Below, in pieces: positions 25,534 through 34,123 of a DNA stretch of 64,000 nucleotides. The notes beneath the pieces were generated by a model. The model made no database searches, was not told where the DNA came from, and was given only the letters and a program-made list of their open reading frames with translations. Each line of letters starts with the position of its first letter. Positions within the stretch are counted from its first letter, which is position 1. Both the position numbers and the translations under genes were made by a program. This DNA is from Aquamicrobium lusatiense (GTDB taxonomy: Bacteria > Pseudomonadota > Alphaproteobacteria > Rhizobiales > Rhizobiaceae). The stretch spans positions 124,001 through 188,000 of the forward strand of contig NZ_JACHEU010000003.1 of NCBI RefSeq assembly GCF_014201615.1, given 5' to 3'.

Positions 25534-26481
25534 TTATGCGAAATGACACTCGGCGCTGCCGATGCCCGACAGGCGCTCAGGCGCGCTGACCCGGCAACTG
25601 TCCTGCGCGGCCGCACAGCGGGGCCGGAAGCGGCAGCCTGCGGGAATGTTGGACGGGTCCGGCGGCTCACCCAGAATGTTGAGGGGTATTCCCTTGCCGG
25701 TTTCCGGCGTCAGCACCGAATTGAGCAGCGCCTTGCTGTAGGGATGGCGGGAACTGCGGAACAGGTCGTCAGCGGTGGCGTATTCGACGATGCGGCCAAG
25801 ATACATCACCGCCACCTCCGTCGAGACATATTCGACGACCGACAGGTTGTGGCTGATGAACACCAGAGTGAGGTTCAGCTCCCGCTGCAATTTCGCCAGC
25901 AGATTGAGGATTTGCGCCTGAACCGAGACGTCGAGTGCGGAGGTCGGCTCGTCGCACACCACCACGCGCGGGTCGTTGACCAGAGCGCGCGCGATCGCCA
26001 CCCGCTGGCGCTGGCCGCCCGACAGTTCGGCCGGATACCGGTCGCCCATGTCGGCGCGCAGCCCCACGCGCTCCATCATCTCGCGGACGCGCTCCATCTG
26101 CGCCTTTCCGGGCAGTTCAGCCTGCGTCGTCAGAGGCAGGGCGATGTTGTCCCTGATCCGCCGCTTCGGATTCAGGGAGGAGAAGGGGTCCTGCGGAACG
26201 AGCTGGATCAGCTTCGCCCGCTTCCTGCGGTCCATGGCGGCAAGAGACTGGCCGTCCACCAGGATGCGCCCGCTGGTGGGCGCAAGCAGGCCGACGATCA
26301 TCTGGGCAAGGGTGGATTTGCCGCATCCGGATTCGCCCACGATGCCGAGCGTGCTGCCCGCCCTCACCGAGAGGCTGATATCGTCGACGGCGACGAGGTT
26401 GCGGGTGGGGCGCGCAAACCCTGCCGAAACGGCATAGCTTCGCGTGACGTTCTCTATCAGGATCGCTGCATCCGGGTTCAT
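25534..26481 (-). CDS. Peptide-type ABC transporter ATP-binding protein, OppF/DppF-like
   Basis: A 315-residue ATPase. Walker A is GESGCGKSTLAQ, the signature LSGGQRQRVAIARAL, Walker B VVVCDEPTSALD and the switch His VFISHNLSV. The C-terminal oligopeptide-transporter tail has the cysteine cluster (CRFRPRCAAAQDSC) that binds an iron-sulfur cluster in DppD/DppF-type subunits. ATG at 26481 overlaps the stop of the upstream ATPase gene (ATGA). Confidence 0.92.
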   Translation of the reverse strand: MNPDAAILIENVTRSYAVSAGFARPTRNLVAVDDISLSVRAGSTLGIVGESGCGKSTLAQMIVGLLAPTSGRILVDGQSLAAMDRRKRAKLIQLVPQDPFSSLNPKRRIRDNIALPLTTQAELPGKAQMERVREMMERVGLRADMGDRYPAELSGGQRQRVAIARALVNDPRVVVCDEPTSALDVSVQAQILNLLAKLQRELNLTLVFISHNLSVVEYVSTEVAVMYLGRIVEYATADDLFRSSRHPYSKALLNSVLTPETGKGIPLNILGEPPDPSNIPAGCRFRPRCAAAQDSCRVSAPERLSGIGSAECHFA

Positions 26482-27473
26482 TGGCGCACTCCCCCTTCCG
26501 GCTGGTTGAGGTGCCAGCCCGCCGGCAGGGTGCAGCGCACGCCCTGACCTCCCGGTGCCTGCCTGATGTCGACGGGCCGGGCGCAGATTTCGGAGGCGAG
26601 GCGGCAGCGGTCGCGAAAGCCGCATCCCTCGAATTTCGGCGACAGGCGCGGCACTGTGCCGGGAATGCTGCCCAGCTCTTCGCCTTTGATCCGCTTTTCG
26701 GGGCGGGGGATGCAGTCCAGCAGGCCGCGCGTATAGGGATGGGAGGGATTGTCGAACACCGCTTCGACCGGGCCGGTCTCGACCACTTCGCCCGCATACA
26801 TCACATCGATGTAGTCGGCGATGCGGGCAACGATGCCGAGATCATGGGTGATGAGCAGAATGGACAGGCCAAGGTCCTTCTGAAGGTCTTTCAGCAGACG
26901 CAGAATCTGGGCCTGAACGGTGACGTCCAGAGCGGTGGTGGGCTCGTCCGCGATCAGCAGCTTCGGTTCGCACATCAGCGCCATGGCGATCATGACGCGC
27001 TGGCGCAATCCGCCGGAAAGCTGGTGCGGGAACTGGCCAAGCCGCATGCCCGCCGCCGTCACGCCGACACGGCCCAGAAGATCTTCCGCGCGCGCCATGG
27101 CCTGTGCCCGCGTGCCGCCGCGATGGCGAAGATAGCCTTCGGTCATCTGCGAGCCGATGGTGTAGGCCGGATTGAGGCTGGTCATCGGGTCCTGAAAGAT
27201 CATCGCGATCTCATTGCCCGACAGCCGCCTGATCTCGCGGTCCGGCGCGCGGATGAGGTCGACGTCGCGATATGTCAGCCGGTCGGCCGAAACGCTCGCA
27301 TTTCGGGTCAGCAGCCTGAGGATCGAGAGCGCGGTGATCGATTTTCCGCAGCCGGATTCGCCGACGAGGCAATGGATGGTGCCTTCATGAATCTGGAGCG
27401 ACAGCCCGCGAACGGCGGCGATCTCCGGGCCGAAGGAGATTTTGAGGCGGGAAATGTCAACGAGTGGAGCCAT
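26478..27473 (-). CDS. Peptide-type ABC transporter ATP-binding protein, OppD/DppD-like
   Basis: A 331-residue ATPase with GESGCGKSITALS, LSGGLRQRVMIAMAL, LLIADEPTTALD and LLITHDLGI. Its C-terminal tail has the cysteine cluster (CGFRDRCRLASEIC). It pairs with the OppF-like protein. The gene begins inside the end of the DppC-like permease gene (stop at 27457), at ATG 27473 or 27479. Confidence 0.92.
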   Translation of the reverse strand: MAPLVDISRLKISFGPEIAAVRGLSLQIHEGTIHCLVGESGCGKSITALSILRLLTRNASVSADRLTYRDVDLIRAPDREIRRLSGNEIAMIFQDPMTSLNPAYTIGSQMTEGYLRHRGGTRAQAMARAEDLLGRVGVTAAGMRLGQFPHQLSGGLRQRVMIAMALMCEPKLLIADEPTTALDVTVQAQILRLLKDLQKDLGLSILLITHDLGIVARIADYIDVMYAGEVVETGPVEAVFDNPSHPYTRGLLDCIPRPEKRIKGEELGSIPGTVPRLSPKFEGCGFRDRCRLASEICARPVDIRQAPGGQGVRCTLPAGWHLNQPEGGVRQ

Positions 27474-28302
27474 TACCATTCCAATCCGAGAGCCTGGCCA
27501 CACCGTCGCCAACGAGATTGACCGCCACGACCACGAGCATGAGAGCGATGCCGGGAAGGGTCACGATCCATGCGTTGAAGTACATCTGGTCCTTGCCTTC
27601 GGCGATCATCAGCCCCCAGGACGGCAGCGGCGGCGGAACGCCCAGTCCGAGAAATGACAGCGAGGCTTCGACGAGGATGGCGAGCGTGATTTCCAGCGTG
27701 GCGACCACGATCAGCTGCTCGGAAATGTTGGGAAGAACCTCCCGCCACAAAATCCATGAGGTGGAGCAGCCCGAAACGCGCGCCGACTTGATGAAGTCGA
27801 GATGGCGGATCTGCATCGTCGTGGTTCTGGCGACCACGGCGAAGCGGTCCCACAGCAAAAGGGCGAGAATGGAGACCACGATGGCGAGGCTGCTGCCGAC
27901 CATGCCCACCACCGCCAGCGCCACCAGAACGGTGGGCAGCGACAGGCGCACGGTGATCAGGAACAGCACGATGCTGTCGACAATCCCGCCGAAATAGCCG
28001 CCCAGCACGCCGAGCGTGATGCCGATCACCCCGGCAAACAGCGTCGCCCCCACGCCGATCAGCAGCACGATGCGCGCGCCATAGAGCAGCCGCGCCAGAT
28101 AGTCCCGGCCGAGCTGGTCGGTGCCCAGAAAATGCTCCGGGTCATGGCCGTCCATCCAGAAGGGCGGCAGCATGCGTTTCATCAGGTCCTGGGAGAACGG
28201 GTCGTGACCCGATATCTGGTGGGAGAATATGGCCGCGATGGCGACCAGCGACAGTATCAGCGCGCCGATCAGGAAGTCGGCCCGACCCCGGTTCAGATGC
28301 AT
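27457..28302 (-). CDS. Peptide-type ABC transporter permease, DppC-like
   Basis: A 281-residue permease. The N-terminal hydrophobic segment is followed by HDPF and the family's FLGTDQLGRDYLARLLYGARI, then five more segments. The EAA-type loop is SARVSGCSTSWILWREVLPN. It forms the channel together with the DppB-like protein. ATG at 28302, 13 bp after the DppB-like stop. Confidence 0.92.
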   Translation of the reverse strand: MHLNRGRADFLIGALILSLVAIAAIFSHQISGHDPFSQDLMKRMLPPFWMDGHDPEHFLGTDQLGRDYLARLLYGARIVLLIGVGATLFAGVIGITLGVLGGYFGGIVDSIVLFLITVRLSLPTVLVALAVVGMVGSSLAIVVSILALLLWDRFAVVARTTTMQIRHLDFIKSARVSGCSTSWILWREVLPNISEQLIVVATLEITLAILVEASLSFLGLGVPPPLPSWGLMIAEGKDQMYFNAWIVTLPGIALMLVVVAVNLVGDGVARLSDWNGNGSTR

Positions 28303-28315
28303 GTCCGGAACGCCC

Positions 28316-29233
28316 TCATGAAAGCCTGATGCGGGGATCGAGCATGGCGTTCATCACATCGGAGATGAAGGTGATCACCACGTAGATGATGGAGAACATC
28401 AGCACGCTCGCCTGAATGACGGCGACGTCGGACTTGATGATGCTCTCCCATGCCAGATGGCCGACGCCATGCAATGCGAACACGCTCTCGATGACCACGG
28501 ATCCGCCCAGCGCATTGCCGAACTGGACGGCGGCGATCGCAACGATGGGGATCGCGGCGTTGCGCAGCGCATGCTTGACGATGATGGAGAAGCTGGAGAG
28601 ACCCTTCGCGCGGGCGGTGCGCACGTAATCCGATGCCAGCGCCTTGATCATGCCCGAGCGCGCCAGCCGCGCCAGCGCCGGCAGCACCGAGAGCCCCAGC
28701 ACGAGCGTCGGCATGATGAAGTGGCGCCAGCTGTCGGCGCCGGTGGTCGGCAGCCAGCCAAGATGAACCCCGAACACGATGATGAGCATCAGCGCCAGCC
28801 AGAAGCTCGGCACAGCCTGATTGGCGCTTATCAGGAGCTGGATCGCGCGGTCGATGAAACGCCCTTCATAAAGGGCGGCGAGGATACCGAGCGGAAGGGC
28901 CAGCGCCAGACCGACCAGCATGCCGAAGACGCCAAGCCGGAAGGTGGTGGGCATGCGCTCGACAATGAGAGAGGAGACATCCTTCTTGAAGTAGAAGCTT
29001 TCGCCAAAATCCCCCCGCACCGCATGCCCGGCCCAGTCGGCGAGCTGAACCGCAAGCGGCCTGTCCAGACCGTAAGCCCGGCGCACCTGCTCGATATCGG
29101 CCTGAGTGGCTTCCGGCCCGGCGATGGTCGTGGCCACGTCGCCGCTCATCCGGGTAAGCGAAAAGCTGATGAGAAGGACGCAAAGGCACACACATATGGA
29201 TATGAGGATTCTTCGCAGAACAAAGAAAAGCAC
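28316..29233 (-). CDS. Peptide-type ABC transporter permease, DppB-like
   Basis: A 305-residue permease with six membrane segments. Conserved features are the YGLDRPLAVQLADW stretch, a RTARAKGLSSFSIIVKHALRNA loop and the C-terminal DVMNAMLDPRIRLS. The start is GTG at 29233 preceded by GGGGGAG. It is the first gene of the operon and lies 172 bp downstream of promoter block B. Confidence 0.92.
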   Translation of the reverse strand: MLFFVLRRILISICVCLCVLLISFSLTRMSGDVATTIAGPEATQADIEQVRRAYGLDRPLAVQLADWAGHAVRGDFGESFYFKKDVSSLIVERMPTTFRLGVFGMLVGLALALPLGILAALYEGRFIDRAIQLLISANQAVPSFWLALMLIIVFGVHLGWLPTTGADSWRHFIMPTLVLGLSVLPALARLARSGMIKALASDYVRTARAKGLSSFSIIVKHALRNAAIPIVAIAAVQFGNALGGSVVIESVFALHGVGHLAWESIIKSDVAVIQASVLMFSIIYVVITFISDVMNAMLDPRIRLS

Positions 29234-29404
29234 GTGATCTCCCCCGACGCGTCATCACCCTGCAGAGCGCTTTGCAGCGGCCGGGTCTGTTGAACCCCTG
29301 GCTGCCCTCACGGAAATCTCATCATCGGAACCAGCAGAGAAATTGGCCTCCAATGATTTTCCAAGCGACCGATATTTTGAGTGTGAACTCTTGTTATTGC
29401 TCCA

Positions 29405-29454
29405 GAATAACGGATATTCAGGACTTTGGAGCGCGGATTGTCAAGGAGAAAAAT
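29405..29454 (-). promoter_or_regulatory. Promoter/operator block B, near-identical to block A at 16793-16842
   Basis: On the minus strand: a T-tract, CCTTGACA (-35 TTGACA at 29444-29439), 17 bp, CTGAAT (29421-29416), and the perfect inverted repeat GAATA-TCCGT-TATTC (29419-29405). This drives the ABC transporter and amidase genes. It points toward block A, and the two operons end back to back near 21.1 kb. Confidence 0.7.
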
Positions 29455-30143
29455 TGATTTGCCAGTGCGGCCGGATTTTTCTCCCGCGCAGCGACGGCGG
29501 GAAGCCGGCTCATGCGGCGCGCTCCCATGCGCGGCAGCTTTGAGGCCTTACGCGTACGGAATCTTCGCGGATCAAGGCGTTGCTGCCGATAGCCTCTTTC
29601 CGTCGCGTCGCGCGAGCTGCAATTGTGACGCGGTCACGCGAGCCACGCGGCAGCCGAGCCTGCGCCGGGTGTTACTCTCATCCCCGTGACAGGGAGATGT
29701 CATGCCACGCTCCCGGGCGATGTATTTTCCGGCAGGGGCCGGACAGCCGGTCATCAGGCGCGGGATCCTTGCCGGCGTCGGAAACTCCGGAAAAATGAGA
29801 AACGCGCGTGGCGTTCATCTGCCGGTCGTCATGGCTGCGTAGTTTCAGGTTTCACTTGATGTCCGGGAAGGGGGCCTGCGCTGTGCCAGTGCGGTATCGG
29901 GTGACGCGGGCTGGCCGCGGAGCGCGAGTGATACGCGCTGCCGGTTGCATGTTTCGCGGTTCCCGCAGCAGACCGCCATCGCGCTCTTCATGTCAGGCCG
30001 GAAACGATGATAGTTGTAACGGATGGTGGACGGGGCCGCCCGCCTTCTTTAACACCCATTGGCTTCAGGCGCGCTGACCCGACATCACGACCCGGGGCGC
30101 TGCGCCAGCCGCAGATCACAGACCAGTAAGGGAAGACAAGATC
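29455..30143. other. Intergenic stretch without a recognised gene
   Basis: No protein in this stretch looks real in any frame. Short inverted repeats GTGAC-GCG-GTCAC (29625-29637) and TGACA-N6-TGTCA (29687-29702) may be regulator sites. I could not identify the promoter of the M20 hydrolase gene with confidence. Confidence 0.5.
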
Positions 30144-31331
30144 ATGACCTCCGCACCTTTTCCCGCCGCGATGGAAGCCACGCTGGCGGAGATTCTTCCC
30201 GCGCTTCGTGACATCCGTCAGGATCTGCATCGCCATCCCGAGATCGGTTTTAAGGAAGTGCGCACCGCCGCCATGGTGGCTGAGAAGCTGCGCGCTCTGG
30301 GGCTGGAGGTCACCGAAGGCGTTGGCGGCACCGGTGTTGTGGGCACGCTGCGCGCCGGCACCGGCAACCGCGCCATCGGCTTTCGCGCCGACATGGATGC
30401 GCTGGCGATGACGGAGGCGACCGGGCTGCCGCATGCCTCCACCATCGATGGCATGATGCATGGCTGCGGCCATGACGGCCACACCACCATGCTTCTGGGC
30501 GCGGCCGAGGTTCTGGCCCGCAATCCCGAATTTTCCGGCACCATCCATTTCATCTTCCAGCCGGCTGAGGAAGGGCTGGGCGGTGCGCCGGCCATGATGC
30601 GCGACGGTCTGTTCGAGCGCTTCCCTGTCGATGCGGTCTATGGGTTGCACAACAAGCCGAACCTTCCCGAAGGCTCGTTCAATGTCGCGATTGGCCCGAT
30701 GCTCGCCGCCGCCGACATCTACACCGTGACCTTCGGCGGGCAGGGCGGCCATGGTGGTTCCGGCCCGCATCTGTCGATCGATCCGACGCTGGCCGCCGCG
30801 CAGTTCGTCATGAACCTCCAGTCGATCGTCGGCCGCAACCTGTCGCCCTTCGATCAGGGCGTGGTCAGCGTCGGCCATATCGGCGGCGGCAACTACGATG
30901 CGCCCAACGTCATCCCCTCGAAGGTGGTTATCCGCGGCACCACGCGCTCCTTCAAACCCGAGACGCGCGACCTGATCGAGCGCCGGCTGAACGAAATGGC
31001 GAAGGCTGCCGCCGACGCCTACGGCACCACGCTGGAGGTGGATTACAACCGCATGTTCCCCTCGCTGCACAATCCGGAGGAATCGACAAACCGTATTTCT
31101 GAGGCGCTGCGTCAGCGCTTCGGCGATGCGCGCGTCGATGACCGCGCATCGCCGGGCATGGGCGCGGAAGACTTCGCCTATATGCTGGAGCAGTCGACCG
31201 GCTGCTTCTTCTTCCTCGGCGCCGGCGACGGTCCGGCCCTGCATTCGGACCGCTATGATTTCAACGACCGGCTGATCGGCGACGGCGTGCGCTACTGGCT
31301 GACCGTGGCGCTCGAAGAGCTGCGTGCATGA
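30144..31331 (+). CDS. M20-family amidohydrolase (hippurate hydrolase/HipO-like)
   Basis: A 395-residue zinc-dependent amidohydrolase. The family opens with LRDIRQDLHRHPEIGF. Metal-site motifs are GFRADMDALAM, MHGCGHDGHTTMLLG, QPAEEGLGGA and the late PGMGAEDFAYML. A dimerisation domain lies between about residues 190 and 300. Relatives cleave N-acyl amino acids such as hippurate, N-acetyl-amino acids or indole-acetyl conjugates. It is coupled to a LysR gene (ATGA overlap). No signal peptide, so it is cytosolic. Confidence 0.93.
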   Translation: MTSAPFPAAMEATLAEILPALRDIRQDLHRHPEIGFKEVRTAAMVAEKLRALGLEVTEGVGGTGVVGTLRAGTGNRAIGFRADMDALAMTEATGLPHASTIDGMMHGCGHDGHTTMLLGAAEVLARNPEFSGTIHFIFQPAEEGLGGAPAMMRDGLFERFPVDAVYGLHNKPNLPEGSFNVAIGPMLAAADIYTVTFGGQGGHGGSGPHLSIDPTLAAAQFVMNLQSIVGRNLSPFDQGVVSVGHIGGGNYDAPNVIPSKVVIRGTTRSFKPETRDLIERRLNEMAKAAADAYGTTLEVDYNRMFPSLHNPEESTNRISEALRQRFGDARVDDRASPGMGAEDFAYMLEQSTGCFFFLGAGDGPALHSDRYDFNDRLIGDGVRYWLTVALEELRA

Positions 31332-32230
31332 ACCAGCGTCAGCTGATGGCGTTTCGGGCCGCAATGATGCACGGCTCGATCACGGCGGCTGCGAAACGTC
31401 TCAACGTCTCGCAGCCGGCTGTCAGCCGGCTGATCGCGGATCTGGAATTCAGCCTCGGTTTTACGCTGTTCACGCGCCAGACCGGGGGCATCGTGCCGAC
31501 GCGCGAGGCGCAGGAATTCTTCCGCGAAGTGGACATGATGTTTTACGGCCTCGACCGCCTGACCATGGTGGCCGAGGAAATCCGCACCCTGTCGCGGGCG
31601 ACGGTGCGCTTCGCCACCCTGCCGATGCTGAGCTTCGAGGTGGTTCCGCAGGCGCTGATGCGGTTCCGCGCGCGCCATCCTCAGGTGCATATGCTCCAGG
31701 ATGTCTACACATCCGCCCGGGTTCTCGAACTGGTCGCCTCGCGGCAGGTCGAGCTTGGCGTGGCGCAGACCCACAAGCGCCGCGACGACATCGAAATCCT
31801 GCACACCTATCACGCGCGCTGCGTGTGCGTCATGCAGCCCGGCCACCGGCTGGCCTCGCGGGAGCTGATCACGCCGGAGGATCTGGAGAACGAGCCGCTG
31901 ATCATGCTGGCGCGCCACACCATCTCGGCAAGCTATATCGCCAACGCCTTTGCCGACCACGGCATTTCGCCGACCATTGCTGCCGAAAGCCAGCCCTCCT
32001 TCGCCGCCGGTTCGCTGGCTGCGGCGGGCTGCGGAATCGCATTTGTGGATGAGCTGACCGCCATGGCGCTGCGCGGCAGGGTTTCCGCCGTTGCCTTCGA
32101 GCCGGAAGTGCCGTTCGATATCTGCATTCTCAAGCCGCGTGAGACGCCGCTTTCCCGTGCGGCGGCGGGCTTTCTGGCGGAACTTGTCGCGGGAATCGAA
32201 ACCGCGCTGGCCGCCCGTACGACCCCATAA
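31328..32230 (+). CDS. LysR-family transcriptional regulator
   Basis: A 300-residue regulator. The N-terminal helix-turn-helix is MNQRQLMAFRAAMMHGSITAAAKRLNVSQPAVSRLIADLE. The effector domain starts near residue 95. Its start overlaps the M20 hydrolase stop, so the pair is one transcript. The stop codon lies within the inverted repeat 32221-32247. It may regulate the hydrolase, the downstream 32340-41194 genes, or both. Confidence 0.93.
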   Translation: MNQRQLMAFRAAMMHGSITAAAKRLNVSQPAVSRLIADLEFSLGFTLFTRQTGGIVPTREAQEFFREVDMMFYGLDRLTMVAEEIRTLSRATVRFATLPMLSFEVVPQALMRFRARHPQVHMLQDVYTSARVLELVASRQVELGVAQTHKRRDDIEILHTYHARCVCVMQPGHRLASRELITPEDLENEPLIMLARHTISASYIANAFADHGISPTIAAESQPSFAAGSLAAAGCGIAFVDELTAMALRGRVSAVAFEPEVPFDICILKPRETPLSRAAAGFLAELVAGIETALAARTTP

Positions 32231-32247
32231 TATTCAGTTATGGGGTC
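32221..32247 (+). terminator. Perfect 10-bp inverted repeat over the LysR stop codon
   Basis: GACCCCATAA (32221-32230), spacer TATTCAG, TTATGGGGTC (32238-32247). The first arm contains the TAA stop of the LysR gene. A terminator or attenuating hairpin is likely, but no U-tract follows, and an operator is possible because it sits about 93 bp upstream of the next operon. Confidence 0.5.
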
Positions 32248-32339
32248 CTGCACTTATTCTATTTGCCCTGTGCCAGCCGCGCCGCCACAGTTAGCCAACT
32301 CTGGTGGTTTGAAGCGGAATTCCGTGTTGGGAGGCAGAA

Positions 32340-33281
32340 ATGGCGCATAAGAAACCCGAAGGCTCGTTCGTCGCGCTCGTCACGCCGATGAATGGCGATG
32401 GCAGCATCGATTTCGAGGGCTTTCGCACGCTGCTCGACTGGCATCAGTCGCATGGCACGTCCGCCGTGCTGATCATGGGCTCGACCGGCGAAGTGTCGAT
32501 GCTGTCGCCGCAGGAGCGCCGCGAGATCGTCGAGAAGACGGTGGCGATGAAGCCGGGCGACATGCAGATGTATTATGGCTGCACCGGCAACAACACCGAA
32601 ACCACCATCGATTATGTGCGCCATGCCAGGGCCGCCGGCGCGGATGGCGCGATCGTTGCGGCCCCCGCCTATATCGGCGCCGACAACGATGCCATCACCG
32701 ATTTCATGTTCGAGGTTCTCGACAGCGCCGATCTGGCGATGGGCTTCTACAACAACCCGCCGCGCGTCAAGACGGACCTCCACTGGAGCGATCTGCTGAA
32801 GCTCGCCCGCCACGACAACATGGTGGTGCTGAAGGAATCGACCACGCGCGTGGGACAGGTGGCGCAGGTCTGCGCGGCGAAGCCCGACATGTCGATCATG
32901 TGCTGCTGCTCGCCCAATCTCGGCCTCGTCGTGCCGACCATGTCTCTGGGCGGCCATGGCACGGCCAACATGACCGGCAACATCATTCCCGCCGAAATGG
33001 TGACGATCTCGACGCCATGGCGCGCGGAAGGCGATGCGGCTGCGTTCCGCGAAGCCTATCTTCGCAACCTGCCGATCCTGCATTTCGTCTATTCGGCCAT
33101 CAATCCGGTGGCGACCAAGACCATCATGCGCGCGCTCGGCCTGCCTTCCGGCCCGCTGCGCAAGCCGCTCCAGCCGCTGGCGCCGGCGGCGCTTCAGGCC
33201 GGTCTCGACGCTTACCGGGCGCTCGGCCTGGACAAGAAGTACGGCCTCTCGATCAGTCCGGCTGCGATCGCGGCCGAATAA
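32340..33281 (+). CDS. Dihydrodipicolinate synthase/N-acetylneuraminate lyase family protein
   Basis: A 313-residue class I aldolase-type protein. The family's GSTGEVSMLS loop near residue 47, the catalytic Tyr (Y137 in GFYNNPP) and the Schiff-base Lys (K165 in VVLKEST) are all in place. Members add or remove pyruvate or related ketoacids from aldehydes. The neighbours (SDR, M81 peptidase, peptide-type ABC transporter) make a catabolic lyase more likely than lysine synthesis. The start ATG at 32340 follows GGGAGGCAG. Confidence 0.9.
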   Translation: MAHKKPEGSFVALVTPMNGDGSIDFEGFRTLLDWHQSHGTSAVLIMGSTGEVSMLSPQERREIVEKTVAMKPGDMQMYYGCTGNNTETTIDYVRHARAAGADGAIVAAPAYIGADNDAITDFMFEVLDSADLAMGFYNNPPRVKTDLHWSDLLKLARHDNMVVLKESTTRVGQVAQVCAAKPDMSIMCCCSPNLGLVVPTMSLGGHGTANMTGNIIPAEMVTISTPWRAEGDAAAFREAYLRNLPILHFVYSAINPVATKTIMRALGLPSGPLRKPLQPLAPAALQAGLDAYRALGLDKKYGLSISPAAIAAE

Positions 33282-33321
33282 CCGCACACCGGCCGCTGCG
33301 CGCCGGGAAGGGGAGCACGAC

Positions 33322-34101
33322 ATGGAACTCGGACTGGCTGGCAGGAAGGCGCTGCTGTCGGGAGCGAGCAAGGGTATGGGCAAGGCCTGTGCGCTGGCCG
33401 TCGCCCGCGAGGGCGTCGATGTCACCATGGTGGCGCGCACCGCCGGGACGCTGGAAGCCGCCGCCGCCGAAATCCGTGCCGCGACCGGCGCGAAGGTGAC
33501 CACCGTCGTTGCCGACATCACCACCGAGGAAGGCAGGGCGGCAGCGCTTGCCGCCTGCCCCGAGCCGGATATCCTTCTCAACAATGCCGGCGGCATGCCG
33601 CCCGGCGATTTTCGCGAGTGGAACCGCGACGACTGGATCAGGGCGGTGGACATGATGATGCTGCCGCCCATCTTCATGATGAAGGCGACGGTCGACGGCA
33701 TGATGGAGCGCGGCTTCGGCCGCATCGTCAACATCGCCTCGCGCAGCGTCAAGATCGCCCATGCCGAGCTTGGCCTGTCCAATGGCGCGCGCTCCGGCCT
33801 CGTCGGTTTTTCCGCCGGCCTCGCGCGCCAGACCGTGGGCCGCAACGTGACCATCAACACGCTTCTGCCCGGCATTTTCGACAGCGACGGCCAGCGCGCG
33901 CATGTGGCGCGCATGGCCGAGACCAGCGGTCGTGCCTATGACGATATCTGGGCATCGCGGGCCGCGGGAAATCCGGCCGGACGCTTCGGGCGGCCGGAAG
34001 AGATCGGCGCCTATTTCGCTTTCCTCGTCAGCGCGCATGCCGGTTTCATCACCGGCCAGAACCTGCTGATCGACGGCGGCGAGTATCCGGGAACCTACTG
34101 A
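33322..34101 (+). CDS. SDR-family protein with replaced catalytic Tyr and Lys
   Basis: A 259-residue SDR. The cofactor motif GASKGMG is near residue 14, NNAGG near 90, and the active-site Ser is S140 in NIASRS. Where the YxxxK pair should be (S+13), the sequence reads SNGAR: Y is replaced by S153 and K by R157. The C-terminal GQNLLIDGGEYPG is normal. It may still bind NAD(P) but should not use the standard SDR mechanism. The start ATG at 33322 follows GGAAGGGGAG, 41 bp after the DapA-family gene. Confidence 0.88.
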   Translation: MELGLAGRKALLSGASKGMGKACALAVAREGVDVTMVARTAGTLEAAAAEIRAATGAKVTTVVADITTEEGRAAALAACPEPDILLNNAGGMPPGDFREWNRDDWIRAVDMMMLPPIFMMKATVDGMMERGFGRIVNIASRSVKIAHAELGLSNGARSGLVGFSAGLARQTVGRNVTINTLLPGIFDSDGQRAHVARMAETSGRAYDDIWASRAAGNPAGRFGRPEEIGAYFAFLVSAHAGFITGQNLLIDGGEYPGTY

Positions 34102-34123
34102 CCATGCGGCGCGGGGCAGGGTC

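Noticed and set aside
29455..30143. Small genes in the gap before the M20 hydrolase
   Set aside because: Frames of 60-90 codons exist but have no ribosome sites, domains or natural starts.
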